Shown: positions 34,880 through 46,362, counted from the stretch's first letter. The stretch: 64,000 nt of DNA from Chionoecetes opilio (GCA_016584305.1 JACEEZ010022714.1:747501-811500), one strand, 5' to 3'. Notes: a model not told the origin generated them from the sequence alone. Made by a program: numbers and translations.

Positions 34880-35208
34880 TAGACCTTGGGAGGGTCCCCT
34901 TTTGGGCCGGGTGGTGGATGGGTTTTTTAAAGAAAGTAGGGATCCGGAAGGAGAGGGCAAAAATCCTGTAAGTCCTTTTTTCCCTTGGTTTGTACAGAGG
35001 GGGAAGCCACTGCAGAAAATCACTTTTTGGGAAAGGTTTCAGAGCTGGGGTGGTGCCTGAGCTACATTTGGCCGGGAGGGGTTGGTTTTCCCAACGCTTG
35101 GCGTCTCAGGCACAGCAGCGTTCCCAACATAGAAATGTATGTGTAGGTTTTTAATTAAGAGGCATGAATATTTTGGGTTTGTGACTGTCGGTTTTAATAA
35201 AAATATCA
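34880..35208 (-). repeat. 3' LTR of the Gypsy element (noisy)
   Basis: Shares the ordered blocks of the 5' LTR pieces, including GTAGGGATCCGGAAGGAGAG and ATGTATGTGTAGG. It ends AATATCA next to CCTCCCTCCCCCCTC, a polypurine tract on the minus strand (35211-35225). The outer (left) boundary is uncertain within about 100 bases because of noise. Confidence 0.7.
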
Positions 35209-35229
35209 AACCTCCCTCCCCCCTCACGC

Positions 35230-38200
35230 TCGAGCTCTGTCTCGAGCGGACTCCCTTTTTCCCTGAGCCTCTTTGAACGGGCCCGGGGGCCCTGGGAGGT
35301 TTAATTTTAAAAGGGGGCGGGGATTTTTCGTCCGAGCAAGGGGCCAGGGGCGGGGGGGGGGTGTCGTCACAGGGGGTTTGGGGCGGGGCCCGGGGGGGAA
35401 GGCGGTTTCCGCCAACCCCCAAAGGGGGCACTGGGAAGAACGCACCTCGTAGCCCCTGTGTGCCGCAGCCCATAAAAACCCCCCCCCTTGTCCCCCGCGG
35501 TGTGATGTCGGGTTTTCCCAAAACGGAGGTCCCGGGCCCACACACAGCCTGGGAAGGGGGGGGGCGTTGGGGGGTACTGGCCTTGACCCGCTCAGCGCGG
35601 GGGGACAGGGTCGGGATCAAGTCCTCTGTGCGGGCCTGCCCTCCTCCGAGAAGGGGGCTCAGGATTGGGGAGGGACACAGGGGCGGAGCGGGGGGCCCTT
35701 AGTTTTTCTCGAGGGGATGTCCCGGGGAAGTTTGGAAATTTTTTGCGAAGCCCGGGACCCCTGGGGCGAAGTCTTCCCCTGTCGGTGTTTGCCGTTTGGG
35801 GGGGGCCCCTTTGAGGATGAGGTGTTTCACCGAAATTTACGGGCCCCCTCGGGGTTTCCATTAAAAATGAGGGAAAGGGGGCGAAGATACCGCGTGGGGG
35901 ACACCCCAGCGCTTCCCTTAAGTTCCCGGAAAAACAGGCTGGTGAATTTTGGGGGCCCCCCGTGGTCCCGAGGGGAGCCCGGGGCACCAACTTCCCGGAA
36001 GTACCGGGGGGAAAAGCCTTTTGGTTTTTCGTGGCCCGGGAGTAAAACGGGCCCCCCCGGGGACGACCCCAGGCCACCCGGAGGAGTCGTCCGCGGGTCA
36101 CCGGAACGACTTCCCGGGGACGGAGGGAAAAAGGGCGGCAGAACGGGCTCGAAAGGCCCGGGAAAAATTGGGGCTCGCACAGCAGTGGGGTTTCCTTTTT
36201 TGCTACTGTTTCTGTAGGGTCTGGCTGGGGGTCCAGGCTTTCACGGTGGGTGGGAATGTCGGCATCGAAATCTGGCCAAAGAAATCTGCTGGGCCCGGGG
36301 GCCCTTTGTGGCCCCAAAAACCTTTGGTTGGGGCTCGTTTCACCAACAAGGGGGGCGGCGGGAGTTTGGGCTTTTTAGGAACCACAATTCTCTGGGCCCT
36401 TACAGGGGGCCCAAATTCCCCCCCTGCGTACAGGCCAAATCAGGAATTTCCAAATTTGGGGAGTAGAGACCCGTGGGAAGGGTTTTTTTACCGATTTGGA
36501 GGGAATCCCCGGGGCGTCAGCCCTCCCCGGGAAGGGGGGGGGTTTTACACGGGTTCTTTACTGCTGGGGGCACGGAGTTCCTTTGGTCGTTTTTTTCGGC
36601 CCTCTTTATGTAACGGGTCGAGGTGTGAAGGGTCCCTGTCCTGGGTTTAAAGGGGTTAGGGACCCGCTCCTGAGGGGTGCTTTTTGGGTTCGGGGGGAAA
36701 AATATCTCGTCCCTTTGGGGGGGGGCGGCTAACTGGGGGTCCCTTCAGGGGGAACGGGGGTGCAGAGCTGCTTTCCCCGCCACCACAACGGCCTGGGAAA
36801 AGGTAGGGGGAAAACCCTTTTCCTTTTAATCCTTGAGGCGTTGGAGGCGAGGGTTTTCAACCCCGGCAAAAGGGGTTTTTTTTGGTTTTAGAATCGGGAA
36901 TTTAAAGGGGCGGTTATCCGCATCAACGGAAGCTCTGTAGGCCTATTTAATTAAAGGGCCGGCACTTCGACATGGCCCGGCGGCGGCGAGCGCTCGAGTT
37001 TTAAAGGTGGCGTAGGGGTCTCGGCGTCAGCGGAAAGGGAAACTTTACCACACTGCCCAGGCATGGGGCGTCCCCCGGCCATGGTCTTGAAAAAGGGGTA
37101 ACCAAGCCCGTAAAAGGCGAGAGGGGTCAGTTTTTTAAAAATGACCGGAAGTGGGGGGCGAAGTGAGCGAAAACGGGGGGTTTCCCAAGCGCGGGCCCTC
37201 TTGACCCCCCTGAAGGCCTCGTTCCCCTTGGGTCAGGTGTCCCGTAAACGTTCTTTTTTGGGCCCCATTTAGGGGGGGAGGCGGCGATTTGGGTGGGGTG
37301 GGGGCTTTTACATGGTTTTACCAGGCCCAAAAAATGAGCGAAAAGGGAAATCAAATTAGCAAGAGTCGCGAAGTTTCCCCCCTTTGGCCCCTTTTACCTC
37401 TGTTTCCCCCGTCCGCGGCCCCGCCCTCAGCTGAGAGGGGTTTTACCCCGAAGCTCACACTTTTGGGGCGGCGACTACAAATTTTCTTGGGTTTGGGTGA
37501 TCCCCCTACTTTCGACATCTAGGAGCATCTGGTGAAACGTTGGAGATGCGTGGGGAATCGTCGTGAAAGGAGAATTGGGGCGTCAACCACTTTTAAAGCA
37601 GTTATCTAAAAAAACCCTCAGGGCCAAAGGGCCGGCGGGGACGGGGGGAAGCTAACCTAAGCCGAGGGAAAAAACCCAAGGGGGCCCCCGGGGAGGGGGG
37701 GAAATGGAAAGCCCGGCCCTTGGGTTTCGGGAAAAAGGGGGGTAGGTGGTGGTTGTCCTGGTTGGCTTCCAATTTCAAATTCCCAAAAGGGGTTTCCCCT
37801 GGGGGTGAAAAAACCCCTGACGGGGTTCCCCTGCGGACGGGTTTAATGGAGGGTTGGGGCAGGATGTGGCGGGCACCACTTTAAGGTTTAGCTTCGTCAA
37901 GTCAACCGTGATTCTCCGCCTTTTTCCTTAGCCACGAAACTAAAAAGGGGGAACCACTCCCGAAAGGGGCGTCACCGGGAGGTTGGGTGATCCCCCGAAA
38001 GTGGCATGGACTCAAGGGGGGGCCTTTCCCGAAAATTGACGCTGGAAACGAAGGGAACCCGCCTCGGTTTTTGGGGAATGGCAAAACGGGACGGCTCCTC
38101 CTTCCGTGAAACCCCATGGGTTTACCCCCATGGGGTTTAAAAGGGGCCGTCTTGAGATCCGCCTTGGGGGAGCAAACACGTCCGGGAAAATGCGCAGGGG

Positions 38201-38870
38201 GGTGCGCCCGTTTAGCAAAACGGGGGCGTTCTGGGAGGGGGAAATCATCTCAGCGCATCCCGGGTTTACGTGCTTTTCCCCAAAAGTGGCTTCGGGGGGG
38301 GCAGGGGAATTTTTAGCCAGCTCCATGCAGTGGGTGTAGGAAAAGGGGGGGGCTTTTAATACCCTCGTGCCCTGTTCCTTTTTGTAAAGATTTTCCCCTG
38401 GCCGTTTAAAAAGCATTTAAAACCCCTCCCGCCCGCAGGCCCATTTTTTGCCCATCCGCCCCAGCGTTTTGTAGGGGCGGTTTGAGGCTTTTAGGCGGGT
38501 GGGGGGATGTGAAACATTTTCAGGTGTCTCGTGGGCCCATGACAAATGACCTCGGGGGCCTGTGTCTTGGGAACAAACTCAGCCTTGAAGTAACTCGCCC
38601 ATAACCCCCAGGGGGAAAGCAAAACAGGGGTGGGAGTCATTTCCCTTTAAGGGGAGAAAATCTTTTTACCTACACAGCTGCTGGATTTTACGCCGTTTTT
38701 AGTGGGTGGGTGCGCGACCAACGTTTTTTTCCCCCCCCGCCACCCCCGACCCTCGTGGCTAGGCGTGTTGCGGGCCCCGAAACCCTTTGTAGGTGGAAGT
38801 TTCCCCCCCCTGCAGAGGCGACATTGGGGGGTTTTTGGGGGGAAAACCCCTTTATTCCCCCCCCAAGGGC
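35230..38870 (-). pseudogene. Gypsy pol region, low-accuracy sequence
   Basis: Reading the minus strand in changing frames gives reverse transcriptase signatures of Ty3/Gypsy type: an FPDVF block with following PMG (about 38290-38100), VSWLRKKAE (about 37940) and TVDLTKLN (about 37890). Next comes a stretch where the QD.H.LTTF region should lie (about 37780-37730). Integrase and RNase H are expected at 35230-37600 but I cannot read them through the G/C-run noise. Frames of 100-241 codons here are artefacts of GC-rich noise. Confidence 0.65.
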
Positions 38871-38874
38871 CCCT

Positions 38875-39119
38875 TTACCCCCCGGGAGTTTTTAGCAAGA
38901 AGGGGGCGCCGGCCGGGCACTTGGGGGCCGTATCCCACCCCGCGCAAACTGGAGGGGGGTTTACAGGGCTGGGGGGAACCGCTGTTCTATGTTGAATCTT
39001 CCCGCGATGACCTGAAGGTGGCTGTTGAGGTGAATGAGGCGTCTTGTCGTGGCGTCTGCCTTTCTTGTAGGTAGACATGGCGCGCAGTTGGCCTGGTGAC
39101 GAGTAAATAGCGGAGGCTG
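38875..39119 (-). pseudogene. Gypsy gag, C-terminal part
   Basis: On the minus strand the frame continues gag with SSPGQLRAMSTYKKGRRHDK, basic and Pro/His-rich, before entering noisy sequence. It was separated from the N-terminal part by the solo LTR at 39120-40787. The frame on the two sides agrees once the insertion and one copy of its GCTG duplication are discounted. Confidence 0.8.
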
Positions 39120-40787
39120 TGTGTTGACAGAAATTGGGGGTCACTGGTATGGGGGTTTTATAACTGGTCAACGTTACTTGAAGGATATTATTTGGGGATG
39201 ATTTGATAAAAGATTACAACTTGAATGGAGGATTTAACTTAGTCTTCTGACTTCACTATATGATTATAGTTTGACCACTTCTCACTACGGAGAGTACTGA
39301 ACAAGGGGGTATACTTAAGGGGAAAAGATAATAAGGTTTAGGTTATGGGGATTTGCTGCCACCAGCCCTGATGAGTATTTCACTATGATTACTCCCGGGG
39401 CACGTTAGTTTAATATTAATATTAGATTGATCTTGGTAGTCGTGGTTGGTACGAGGGTTATACCGAAACAAGGCTTGGACTCTCTTGGAAGTGTGGGGAA
39501 TTATTGTCCTAACTCAGAATAATCACCTGGGTTTTCATAATAACACAAGAACTATATTTGTAAATGATATCCTATTTATTTTGGAAACATGGTAAGTCTC
39601 TCACCTGAGATCATCTTCAGCATATAAGGGTTAACACTATACCGAGAATACTCTACTCGGAAATACGAAGCTTGACTTCACACCCTGACGTAGGAATTTT
39701 CCTAAGTTATGAGATAAAGCTCTTATGAGCATAAATCTCCTCCACTTGAATTACCCTTCAGGGAATTGCCCTACACTAGGTAACATACCACTTAATATTT
39801 ATAAAGCACACATGGAAGATAGGTATCTAGTAGAGAAAGAAAAATGGCGAGACAGTTTGGTATGTGTTTCAGTAAGACCATGTGGCCCTTACAGGAGGTT
39901 TCGCGCCAACCTTGAGGAGCGCGGAGAGAACACTCCGTTAATATCACTTATAAGGATGGGCGGAATATCTATGCCTTAGTGACACTGAACTGTACCTATA
40001 TATTTATATAGAAATATATAGATGGAATATACTAGGGGAGAAAAACCACCGGAGCCCGGGGCAGATGTCTTACCTTGAGGAGCGCGGAGAGAACACTAAC
40101 TCGTGCCCTGCGGGCCTCCCGCACCAAGAAAAAAAAGGAACTTGTTTGGAAAGTCTCACCGTGACCTTAAATGAACAACTTATAATCCCGAACCAACTAT
40201 TTAAGTAATGAAAACTCGCGTATCTCCCGAAGAGGCCGTCCCTAATACAAACTGGCTACTTTGATATAAGAGAATTTAATGTCTGGTCTAATGTTCACGA
40301 AGGTTGGTTTTATATGTAATATCGACAATCCGAACACCTATTTCAGAGCGGAGTGGTATGGAAATCGTGTTTAGAACTTTAGTAGGCTTTTATTTTAGCG
40401 TGTATCATTATTACACCGCCCATATATGACCATAACCGATAACGATAGGGATTGTTTTGAAAGACTTTAAGACTCTGGGAGAGTTTCTTGGTCTGCCCAG
40501 ATAACTGGGGAAAGATAAAAAGATCTGGCATCATTAGTTATCACTGATCGCAGAATAATTATCCCACGAATTTTGACTCGCATACGGCATGTGAGGGAGA
40601 GAGGGTGTGAAAGAAAGAAGGAGAAAATGGCGAAAAAAGGAAAGAAGAATGAAACAAAATGGTGGTTTCGGAAGAGGTGATGACTCACCCGTGAAACAAA
40701 GAGAAAAATTTAACTACTGACAAGACATAGCTCGGGAATTTCATAATAATAATTGTTCCTACTATTTCCCGAATAATGGGCATTACA
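39120..40787 (-). mobile_element. Solo LTR (1668 bp) inside gag
   Basis: The ends TGTGTTGACAG and GGGCATTACA give canonical TGT...ACA termini. A 4-bp duplication GCTG flanks it (39116-39119 and 40788-40791). It is the clean relative of the LTRs at 2236 and 5488. Removing it and one GCTG leaves the gag reading frame continuous, which proves the boundaries. The orientation is inferred from the PBS/PPT of the related element. Confidence 0.92.
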
Positions 40788-41776
40788 GCTGTATGGCGGG
40801 TGGCTTCGAATGAACGGCAACAGGTGACCACGTCTTGGAGAGAGGCGCCTGTGTCGAGGGAGATAAGGCGTTGAATCAGCTCTTCATCTCGCACCCCCAT
40901 CAGTAAAACCATTTTCAATTGGATCTCCATGCACGTCATAGCATTACCAGTGCACAAGTCGACCTCCTCTGCCAGGTTCTTCAATCGTACGTAGAAATCG
41001 GAGAATGACTCGCCGTCCGCCTGTTTACAACACAGGAGTTCGCGACGGCATAGTGCCTCATTACGTTGACTCTTGAAGTGAGACTGTAACGCGTCCAAGA
41101 CCTCCGTCACAGTCAAGGAAGTGTCAGGTGCGATCCCTAGGGTATGCTCTAGGATCTTTTGCACGTCCAGTGACACAGCCATCCGGAACTGGATGAGTTG
41201 CTTCTGTTGTGGCAGTTTCTGTAAATCCAGCATGGTGGAGAAATCTTGCCACAGTCGACGCCATTGCCGGAAAACTTGAAAAGACGAGTCAGCAAGCAAC
41301 GTTGGTGGGCTGTGAGCCATATGCTTGCCTGCAGAAGGCGCACAGGTGGGCGTGGTAGCCACAGGAGAAGCGGCAGGCGGAGCAGTGGTCGTGCTCGCAG
41401 TAGCCGTGACAGGGGAGGTAGGGGAGGCAGGCCGCGCGCTGGCAGCATGTGTAGGAGACAGGAGTGTCACAAGAACTTGAAAGCGTGCATCCTCCTCCTT
41501 CCTTCTGGCCTCGTGATCGCGTCGACGTCTCTCCTCGTCGCGCTGAATCCTCTCCTCTTCACGCTTGACGCGATCCTTATCCTCCTGCCAGCGACGAGCG
41601 TTCTCTGATACGCGGGTATCTTCGAGATAGCGGAGGAGGGAGGACATGGCATGGCCGTGAGGCTCAACACTCGGCGGGGATGCGGCGTGGAGTGACTCGA
41701 AGGGGGGGGACGCAACTTCCTCCTCCTCGTCATACCCAGACCCGCTAGCCGCGGGAGACACCGTGGGGAATGACAT
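40788..41776 (-). pseudogene. Gypsy gag, N-terminal and capsid part
   Basis: About 330 codons from the second Met (41774-41776), preferred because it opens the conserved acidic N-terminus. Residues 50-110 are highly charged and helical (RRWQEDKDRVKREEERIQRD). A Pro/Ala/Ser/Thr-rich linker follows. The Retrotrans_gag-like capsid region has VFRQWRRLWQDFSTM, LQSHFKSQRNEALCRRELL, GESFSDFYVRLKNLAEEVD and LISLDTGASLQDVVTCCRSF. Gag assembles the virus-like particle in the cytoplasm. The frame is interrupted by the solo LTR. The part 40685-40787 that stays open belongs to the LTR. Confidence 0.85.
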
Positions 41777-42200
41777 GTTGAGTGTTGGTTGACAAGCACT
41801 ACGAGGGCTTACCACCGTTCGTGGAAAATTTCAAAAAACTGGGTTGAGCGTGTGTGTGTGTGTGTACGTGTGTGTGTGTGTGCGTGGCGTTGGGCGGGGT
41901 GGGGGAGAAGGGGGGGGGGTCGGGCTCTAGTCGCTCGCACCTGGTTTCAAGGTCACGAAACAACCAAGTGTTGGGCCGACACACGCACACCAGGCCCCGG
42001 GGCAAAGAGCACGCCACTAAAAAAAAACACACGGAGCACTTATGGAACACTGGTGAACCCTACCGTCATACACAATCCACACGCTGTACGTCTGTCCACA
42101 GGCACACGAACACGAGCCGCTGAAGACGAAGTAGTCCAGGGAGAGAAGCGAGGTGTCGTGGTGAGAAGTTGGCGGGGTGAGTCACCACACGGCTTTACAC
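41777..42200 (-). other. Gypsy 5' untranslated region
   Basis: Sequence between gag and the 5' LTR. It contains a (TG)n tract at 41851-41883 and a GC-rich stretch. I could not place a primer-binding site with confidence. A CACCA occurs at 42183-42187 and an ACACCA near 42220. Confidence 0.45.
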
Positions 42201-42326
42201 TCTGTTTTTTTCAACACCAAAGTGTCACTGCGCGCCATCGAGGTGCCCATTTGCAGGTGGTGGATAGGAGTGGGTAAGTAGGGATCCGGAAGGAGAGGGC
42301 AGAACTCCTGTAAGTCCTTTATTCTG
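42200..42326 (-). repeat. Gypsy 5' LTR, first piece
   Basis: Contains GTAGGGATCCGGAAGGAGAG and CTGTAAGTCCTTTATTCTG, matching the 3' LTR. It breaks off at the CTG where the Harbinger-like element begins. The inner boundary lies somewhere between about 42200 and 42262. Confidence 0.7.
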
Positions 42327-43556
42327 GGGCCAGATCCAGCAAACACATACGCCGGTGTATGTCAGTGTAAGTCCGAGATACTCCTCTTTCGAAAACTTTC
42401 TTGGATCAGGAGCTACATCTGCGCCAAATCGATGCCGTCACAACGCCAGACTTTACCCCTCGGTGCAAGTCTGCGCCAACCCTCCCTGGCTGGATCCAGC
42501 AAGCGTACTTACTCCATTTCCGTGACGTCACAGGGCCAATATTATGGCGTAGATTTACACCACCTCGATGAGGTGTAGAGAAGGTGTATCTCATATATAT
42601 AGATAAAATGTCATTTATTATGCCTAGCTAATAGACGTTACCACCGAGGTAAGGATTGAAATATAAGCCTATTGGTAGTCGGCAGCGGCGTGTGTTTACA
42701 AATGTTTAGGAGATACAAGCCTTGGTGGGAGGCCGCCTCAGCCGTGTAGGTATTGCCTTCGGTGTTTTTGTTGTATTAGTTCGTTATTGGGCAGCACCAG
42801 TTTTTTAGACCACTAGCGGAGTCCTGTGAGCAGAATTGTTGTGGGACGAGGCGAGCCTGGCATCCCGCGGCTAGATTAATGTTGTTTCACTATATCGTAA
42901 TTTGGACGTTTTTGAGAATGAAACTTTTGTTCTGATGCCTGCCCCTCAGTGACCTTGTACTATGGTTAGGTCACTCAGGACGCTTGACCCTCATTGCCCC
43001 TGAATGGTAGTTAGGTCACGTTTGCTAGCCTTTAATGGTACAGTCCCCGAACGGAAGGAATGCTCGCCACCGTCGGAGAATGTTCCATTTTTTTTTACGT
43101 CGGCGAGAGTTCCTATTAAGCGACAGTTACAAGTTTATTTATTAACATAACAGTACCCAATCTATATATTTAAACAGCTTTTACCCGTGTTTGTGAATTC
43201 AGGGACCGAATATCGGGGGTTAGTTTAGTGATTGGGGGAGTCTGGGGTTTTGACATGTTACGTAACCAATGTCCATGTATTGTATTGAAGTATAGTTTTA
43301 AATTATTTTGGGACAAGCAAAAAACTTGTCCAATAACGAAATACCTTTTATTCTTTCATTTGCACCTATTACAAGTGGAACTCGCCGAAAACTTTTATGT
43401 CGGCAAGACTTCTCGGTTGGTGTTTCAGTTATAATGGACGATAACTGCGCGGTCACTACCGCCATTACCACATGCGTTTTCTATATTATTTTTTGTTTAG
43501 TATACTGTACAGTATTAATGCACTAACGCGTAACCTTTAAAAATTATGATATTATT

Positions 43557-44103
43557 CTAGTGTTTGCCCATACTCCCCCCTCTCCCCCAAAACAAGCTTG
43601 GGGACCTGGGGGAATGCAGGATATATGGCTGGGGTACAAAATATGCGTCGCAACCACATACTTTTTGAGTTATGGAAATTTAAAAAATTCTCTAGATTTA
43701 GGGAAAATTCATTAGATTTCTTCTGAGTCCAGAGACGTGTGAACCTGACGATCCTCACAGAATGATGACTGAAGTGTTGAGAACCCTCCCAACCCCCCCA
43801 CCCCCCGCTAGGAGGTTAGGTTAGGTTAGATTTGGTTAGGTTAGGTTAGGTTAGATTTGGCTAGGTTAGGTTAGGTTAGGTTATCGGTGGGTCAAGCCCC
43901 CCGCTAGGTTAGGTTAATTTTGGTTTGGCAAATTTCTCTAGATATAAGGAAATTACCCTAGATCTAGGGAATTTTAACCCCCTAAACAACTCTTAAATTA
44001 CGTGTTTCCGACGCATAATTTGTTCCCCACCCGAAAACCCCGCATTCCCACAGGTGCCCAAACTTGTTTGGGGGAAGTGGGAGAGTATGGGCAAACACTA
44101 GAA
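43557..44103. repeat. Inverted-repeat unit (MITE-like) with about 100-bp arms
   Basis: CTAGTGTTTGCCCATACTCC at 43558 is the complement of the end at 44084-44103. The arms continue through CCCCAAAACAAGCTTGGGG- and GAATGC-type blocks to CGACGCAT. A second right-half copy lies at 44160-44515, repeating the interior (TCAAGCCCCCCGCTAGG, CTAGATATAAGGAAATTAC) and right arm. Confidence 0.75.
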
Positions 44104-44318
44104 TTTTACCAAACTTATATACATATTGTAAGAAATGATATAGTTGTCTTAGACTAATACTCATACAGACACAACCTCCCCTTCCAGAGGCCCCCCAACC
44201 ATATAGGAGGTTTGGTTAGGGTATTATTGATTAGGGTAGGTTATATTTGGTTTGGTTAGGTTAGGTTAGATTTGGTTAGATTTAGGTTAGGTTAGGTTAG
44301 TTTATCGGTGTCAAGCCC
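43808..44318. repeat. Interstitial TTAGG-like (TAGGT)n arrays
   Basis: Two clusters of GGTTAGGTTAGGTTAG with TTTGG interruptions, at 43812-43890 and 44205-44310. The arthropod telomere unit is TTAGG, so these are telomere-like interstitial repeats carried inside the mobile unit rather than a chromosome end. Confidence 0.8.
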
Positions 44319-44514
44319 CCCGCTAGGTTAGGTTAATTTTGGTTAGGCAAATTTATCTAGATATAAGGAAATTACTTTAGATCCTCTACACAATTCTTAA
44401 ATTACGTGTCTCCGACGCATTATATGCTCCCCACCCGAAAACCCCGCATTCCCACAGGTGCCCAAACTTGCTTGGGGGTTAGTGGGAGAGTATGGGCAAA
44501 CACTAGAAATTTAC

Positions 44515-44815
44515 CGGAAAAACTAGTCAGTGTCTCAGAAAATGACCGCGCAGTCCTCGTCCATTTTTACCAAAAGCACTAATTTTAGGCAAGGAAAATC
44601 TAGTCAGTGTTTCAGAAAATGACTGCGCGCAGTCCTCGTCCATTTTTATCAAAAGCACTCAATTTTACCCAAGGAAAAACTAGTCAGTGTCTCAGAAAAT
44701 GACGTGCAGTCCTCGTCCATTTTTACCAAAAAGCACTAATTTAGGCAAGGAAAATCTAGTCAGTGTTTCAGAAATGACCGCGCAGTCCTCGTTCAGTTTT
44801 ACCGGTATCTTTCCT
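44515..44815. repeat. 76-81-bp tandem repeat, four copies
   Basis: CTAGTCAGTGTYTCAGAAA begins at 44523, 44599, 44680 and 44756. Each unit contains GACCGCGCAGTCCTCGTCC-like sequence and ends CAAGGAAAA. The same core (GTGTCTCTGAAAACGACCGC, CTCGTCCA) occurs once in the arm of the MITE at 45163-45600. Confidence 0.85.
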
Positions 44816-45147
44816 TAATATCCTACTAACTAAACCATTACTTCGGCGAGAGTTCCCGGATTGTGTCAGGACGAGAATTTCGGTAGACGAGAGTACCAGG
44901 TACCGTTCTCATTATCCCTGAATGATACGATTATGGTCACTCAGAATGTCTGCCTCTTAACGCGCCCTTGAATTATATGGTTATATGGTCAACCATGATG
45001 TTGCCCCTTTTGTCCCTGAATTATTAGGTTAATCAGGATGGCTGGCCCATTATTGCCCTAGAAATATTTATTAAAAGTCAATCAGGATGTCTGCGCCTTA
45101 AATTATTGCCTCCAAATTGTTTATTTCTGGTCAATCTGTACTGTCAA

Positions 45148-45795
45148 TGGTACTCCTTAGTGGGGTACCGTTGATTCGGGCCGCCTATAGTAGCATGCAT
45201 ACCCAGCAGACAGGGCAGTTTAACGGTCGTTTTCAGAGACAACCGATTTTTTTTTCTTGGCCTACAATAGGGGCTTGTTCTAATGGAGAAGTTTTATTTT
45301 GCGCAAACCCATAAAAAAAAAAAAAGGTATACTTTGTGGTTAAGGTTAGGTTAGGTTTCATTAAAACCTATAAGGTTAGGTTAGGTTTCATTAAAACCTT
45401 TAAGGTTAGGTTAGGTTTCATTTTCATATTTTTTTTTTTTTTTTTTTTGCGCAAAATAAAACTATCTCCGTTAGAACAAGCACCTATTGTAGGCCAAGAA
45501 AAAATAGTCGGTGTCTCTGAAAACGACCGCGAAGCTCTCGTCCAGTATGCATTTAATATTGGCGGCCTGATTCAACTGGCGGCCCGAATCAACTGTATCC
45601 CCTTAGTGTAGGGGAAGCACACTCGGTTCACAACCGAGAATTCCCGGGTTCGATCCCCGGGTGGAGCGGAAACAGTTGGGCTGTTTCCTTAAAACCCGAG
45701 CCCCTGTCCACCCAGCAGTGAATGGGTACCGGGTGTTAGCCGGGGGTTTGTAACCCGCCTCCCGGGGTGCTGGCTTCGGCCAATACTATAAGCAC
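45148..45795 (+). mobile_element. tRNA-Val-derived SINE split by a MITE
   Basis: The tRNA head reads GGTACTCCTTAGTG (to 45162), then resumes TAGGGGAAGCACACTCGG after 45608, with loop TTCACAA (anticodon CAC) and T arm GGGTTCGATCCCCGG. The body AAACCCGAGCCCCTGTCCAC to GGTGCTGGCTTCGGCC matches the minus-strand copy at 799-1033. Comparison with that unbroken copy shows exactly where the MITE entered the A-box region. Confidence 0.88.
45163..45600. mobile_element. MITE with 8-bp duplication, TIR GGGTACCGTTGATTCGG
   Basis: The ends GGGTACCGTTGATTCGGGCC and GGATACAGTTGATTCGGGCC (complement of right) open inverted arms of about 150 bp that also share GGTCGTTTTCAGAGAC and TTTTATTTTGCGCAAA. A perfect duplication CCTTAGTG lies at 45155-45162 and 45601-45608. 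The centre has TAGGTTAGG units and a poly-T tract. Related to the element at 55076-55393. The 8-bp duplication fits hAT or another 8-bp superfamily. Confidence 0.9.
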
Positions 45796-46288
45796 TAGCA
45801 GACAGCTCTCTGCTCGGAGTAGTCTGCGAGAGAGCTGTCTGGTTACAGCAGAGATCCATCTCAGCTGCGTCAATAACTGACGAAATTCTTCAATCATCAT
45901 CATCAAACCCTTCCTTATCGCTTTAAACATGATACATCGATTTGTTGTGTCAACCCAGATGCCAGCTGAGTAATCAGCTGATTAATGTTTGTAAACATTA
46001 TTTATCTCGTGACAGCCTTGTGATTGGCTGATAGATCTGAATAGATAACATAAACACTGCTGTGATTCGCTATTAGCGAGGATGACGTAAATGTATTCGC
46101 CAGCCAATCAGCTGTCTCTGTGGAGATACTCCGAGATACTCCGAGATACTCCTCCTTGCGCCCGGCGTAAGTCCATCTCGGCGGATTATTCAAACAGCCT
46201 CGGCGCAAGAGGGGGCGAGGGTTGCGCCGGAGTAGCATTTACACCATACTTACACCGCTTGACTTACACTTTTTGCTGGATCTGGCCC

Positions 46289-46362
46289 CTGGTGTACAGA
46301 GGGGTGAGAGCCACTGACAGAGAATCAGCTCTTGGTGGGCTCAGAGCTGGGTGGTGACTGAG
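46289..46362 (-). repeat. Gypsy 5' LTR, second piece
   Basis: Resumes the LTR after the Harbinger-like element (GGTGTACAGAGGGGTGAGAG) and ends at TGACTGAG, the target duplicated by the hAT insertion. The matching 3' LTR stretch has TTTGTACAGAGGGGGAAG. Confidence 0.75.

Larger units (their letters stand above)
42327..46288. mobile_element. Non-autonomous TIR element, 3-bp duplication (Harbinger-like)
   Basis: The left end GGGCCAGATCCAGCAAA and the complement of the right end GGGCCAGATCCAGCAAA are identical over 17 bp. Both flanks carry CTG (42324-42326, 46289-46291), and the LTR sequence rejoins as TTATTCTGGTGTACAG. A 3-bp duplication and GGGCCA-type ends suggest PIF/Harbinger, but no transposase is present and CTG is not the usual TWA target, so the class is tentative. 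The interior is a mosaic of smaller repeats. Bases 42600-43550 hold no recognised feature. Confidence 0.8.

Noticed and set aside
35039..36650. Long Pro/Gly/Arg-rich frames of 193-241 codons
   Set aside because: They lie in homopolymer-inflated GC-rich noise, overlap on both strands and have no domain signature; the underlying sequence should be Gypsy pol.
38875..40790. Two separate genes (39-kb and 40-kb gag-like frames)
   Set aside because: They are two halves of one gag split by a solo LTR with a GCTG duplication.
43808..44318. Chromosome telomere
   Set aside because: The TTAGG-like units are short, interrupted and inside a mobile inverted-repeat unit, with normal sequence on both sides.
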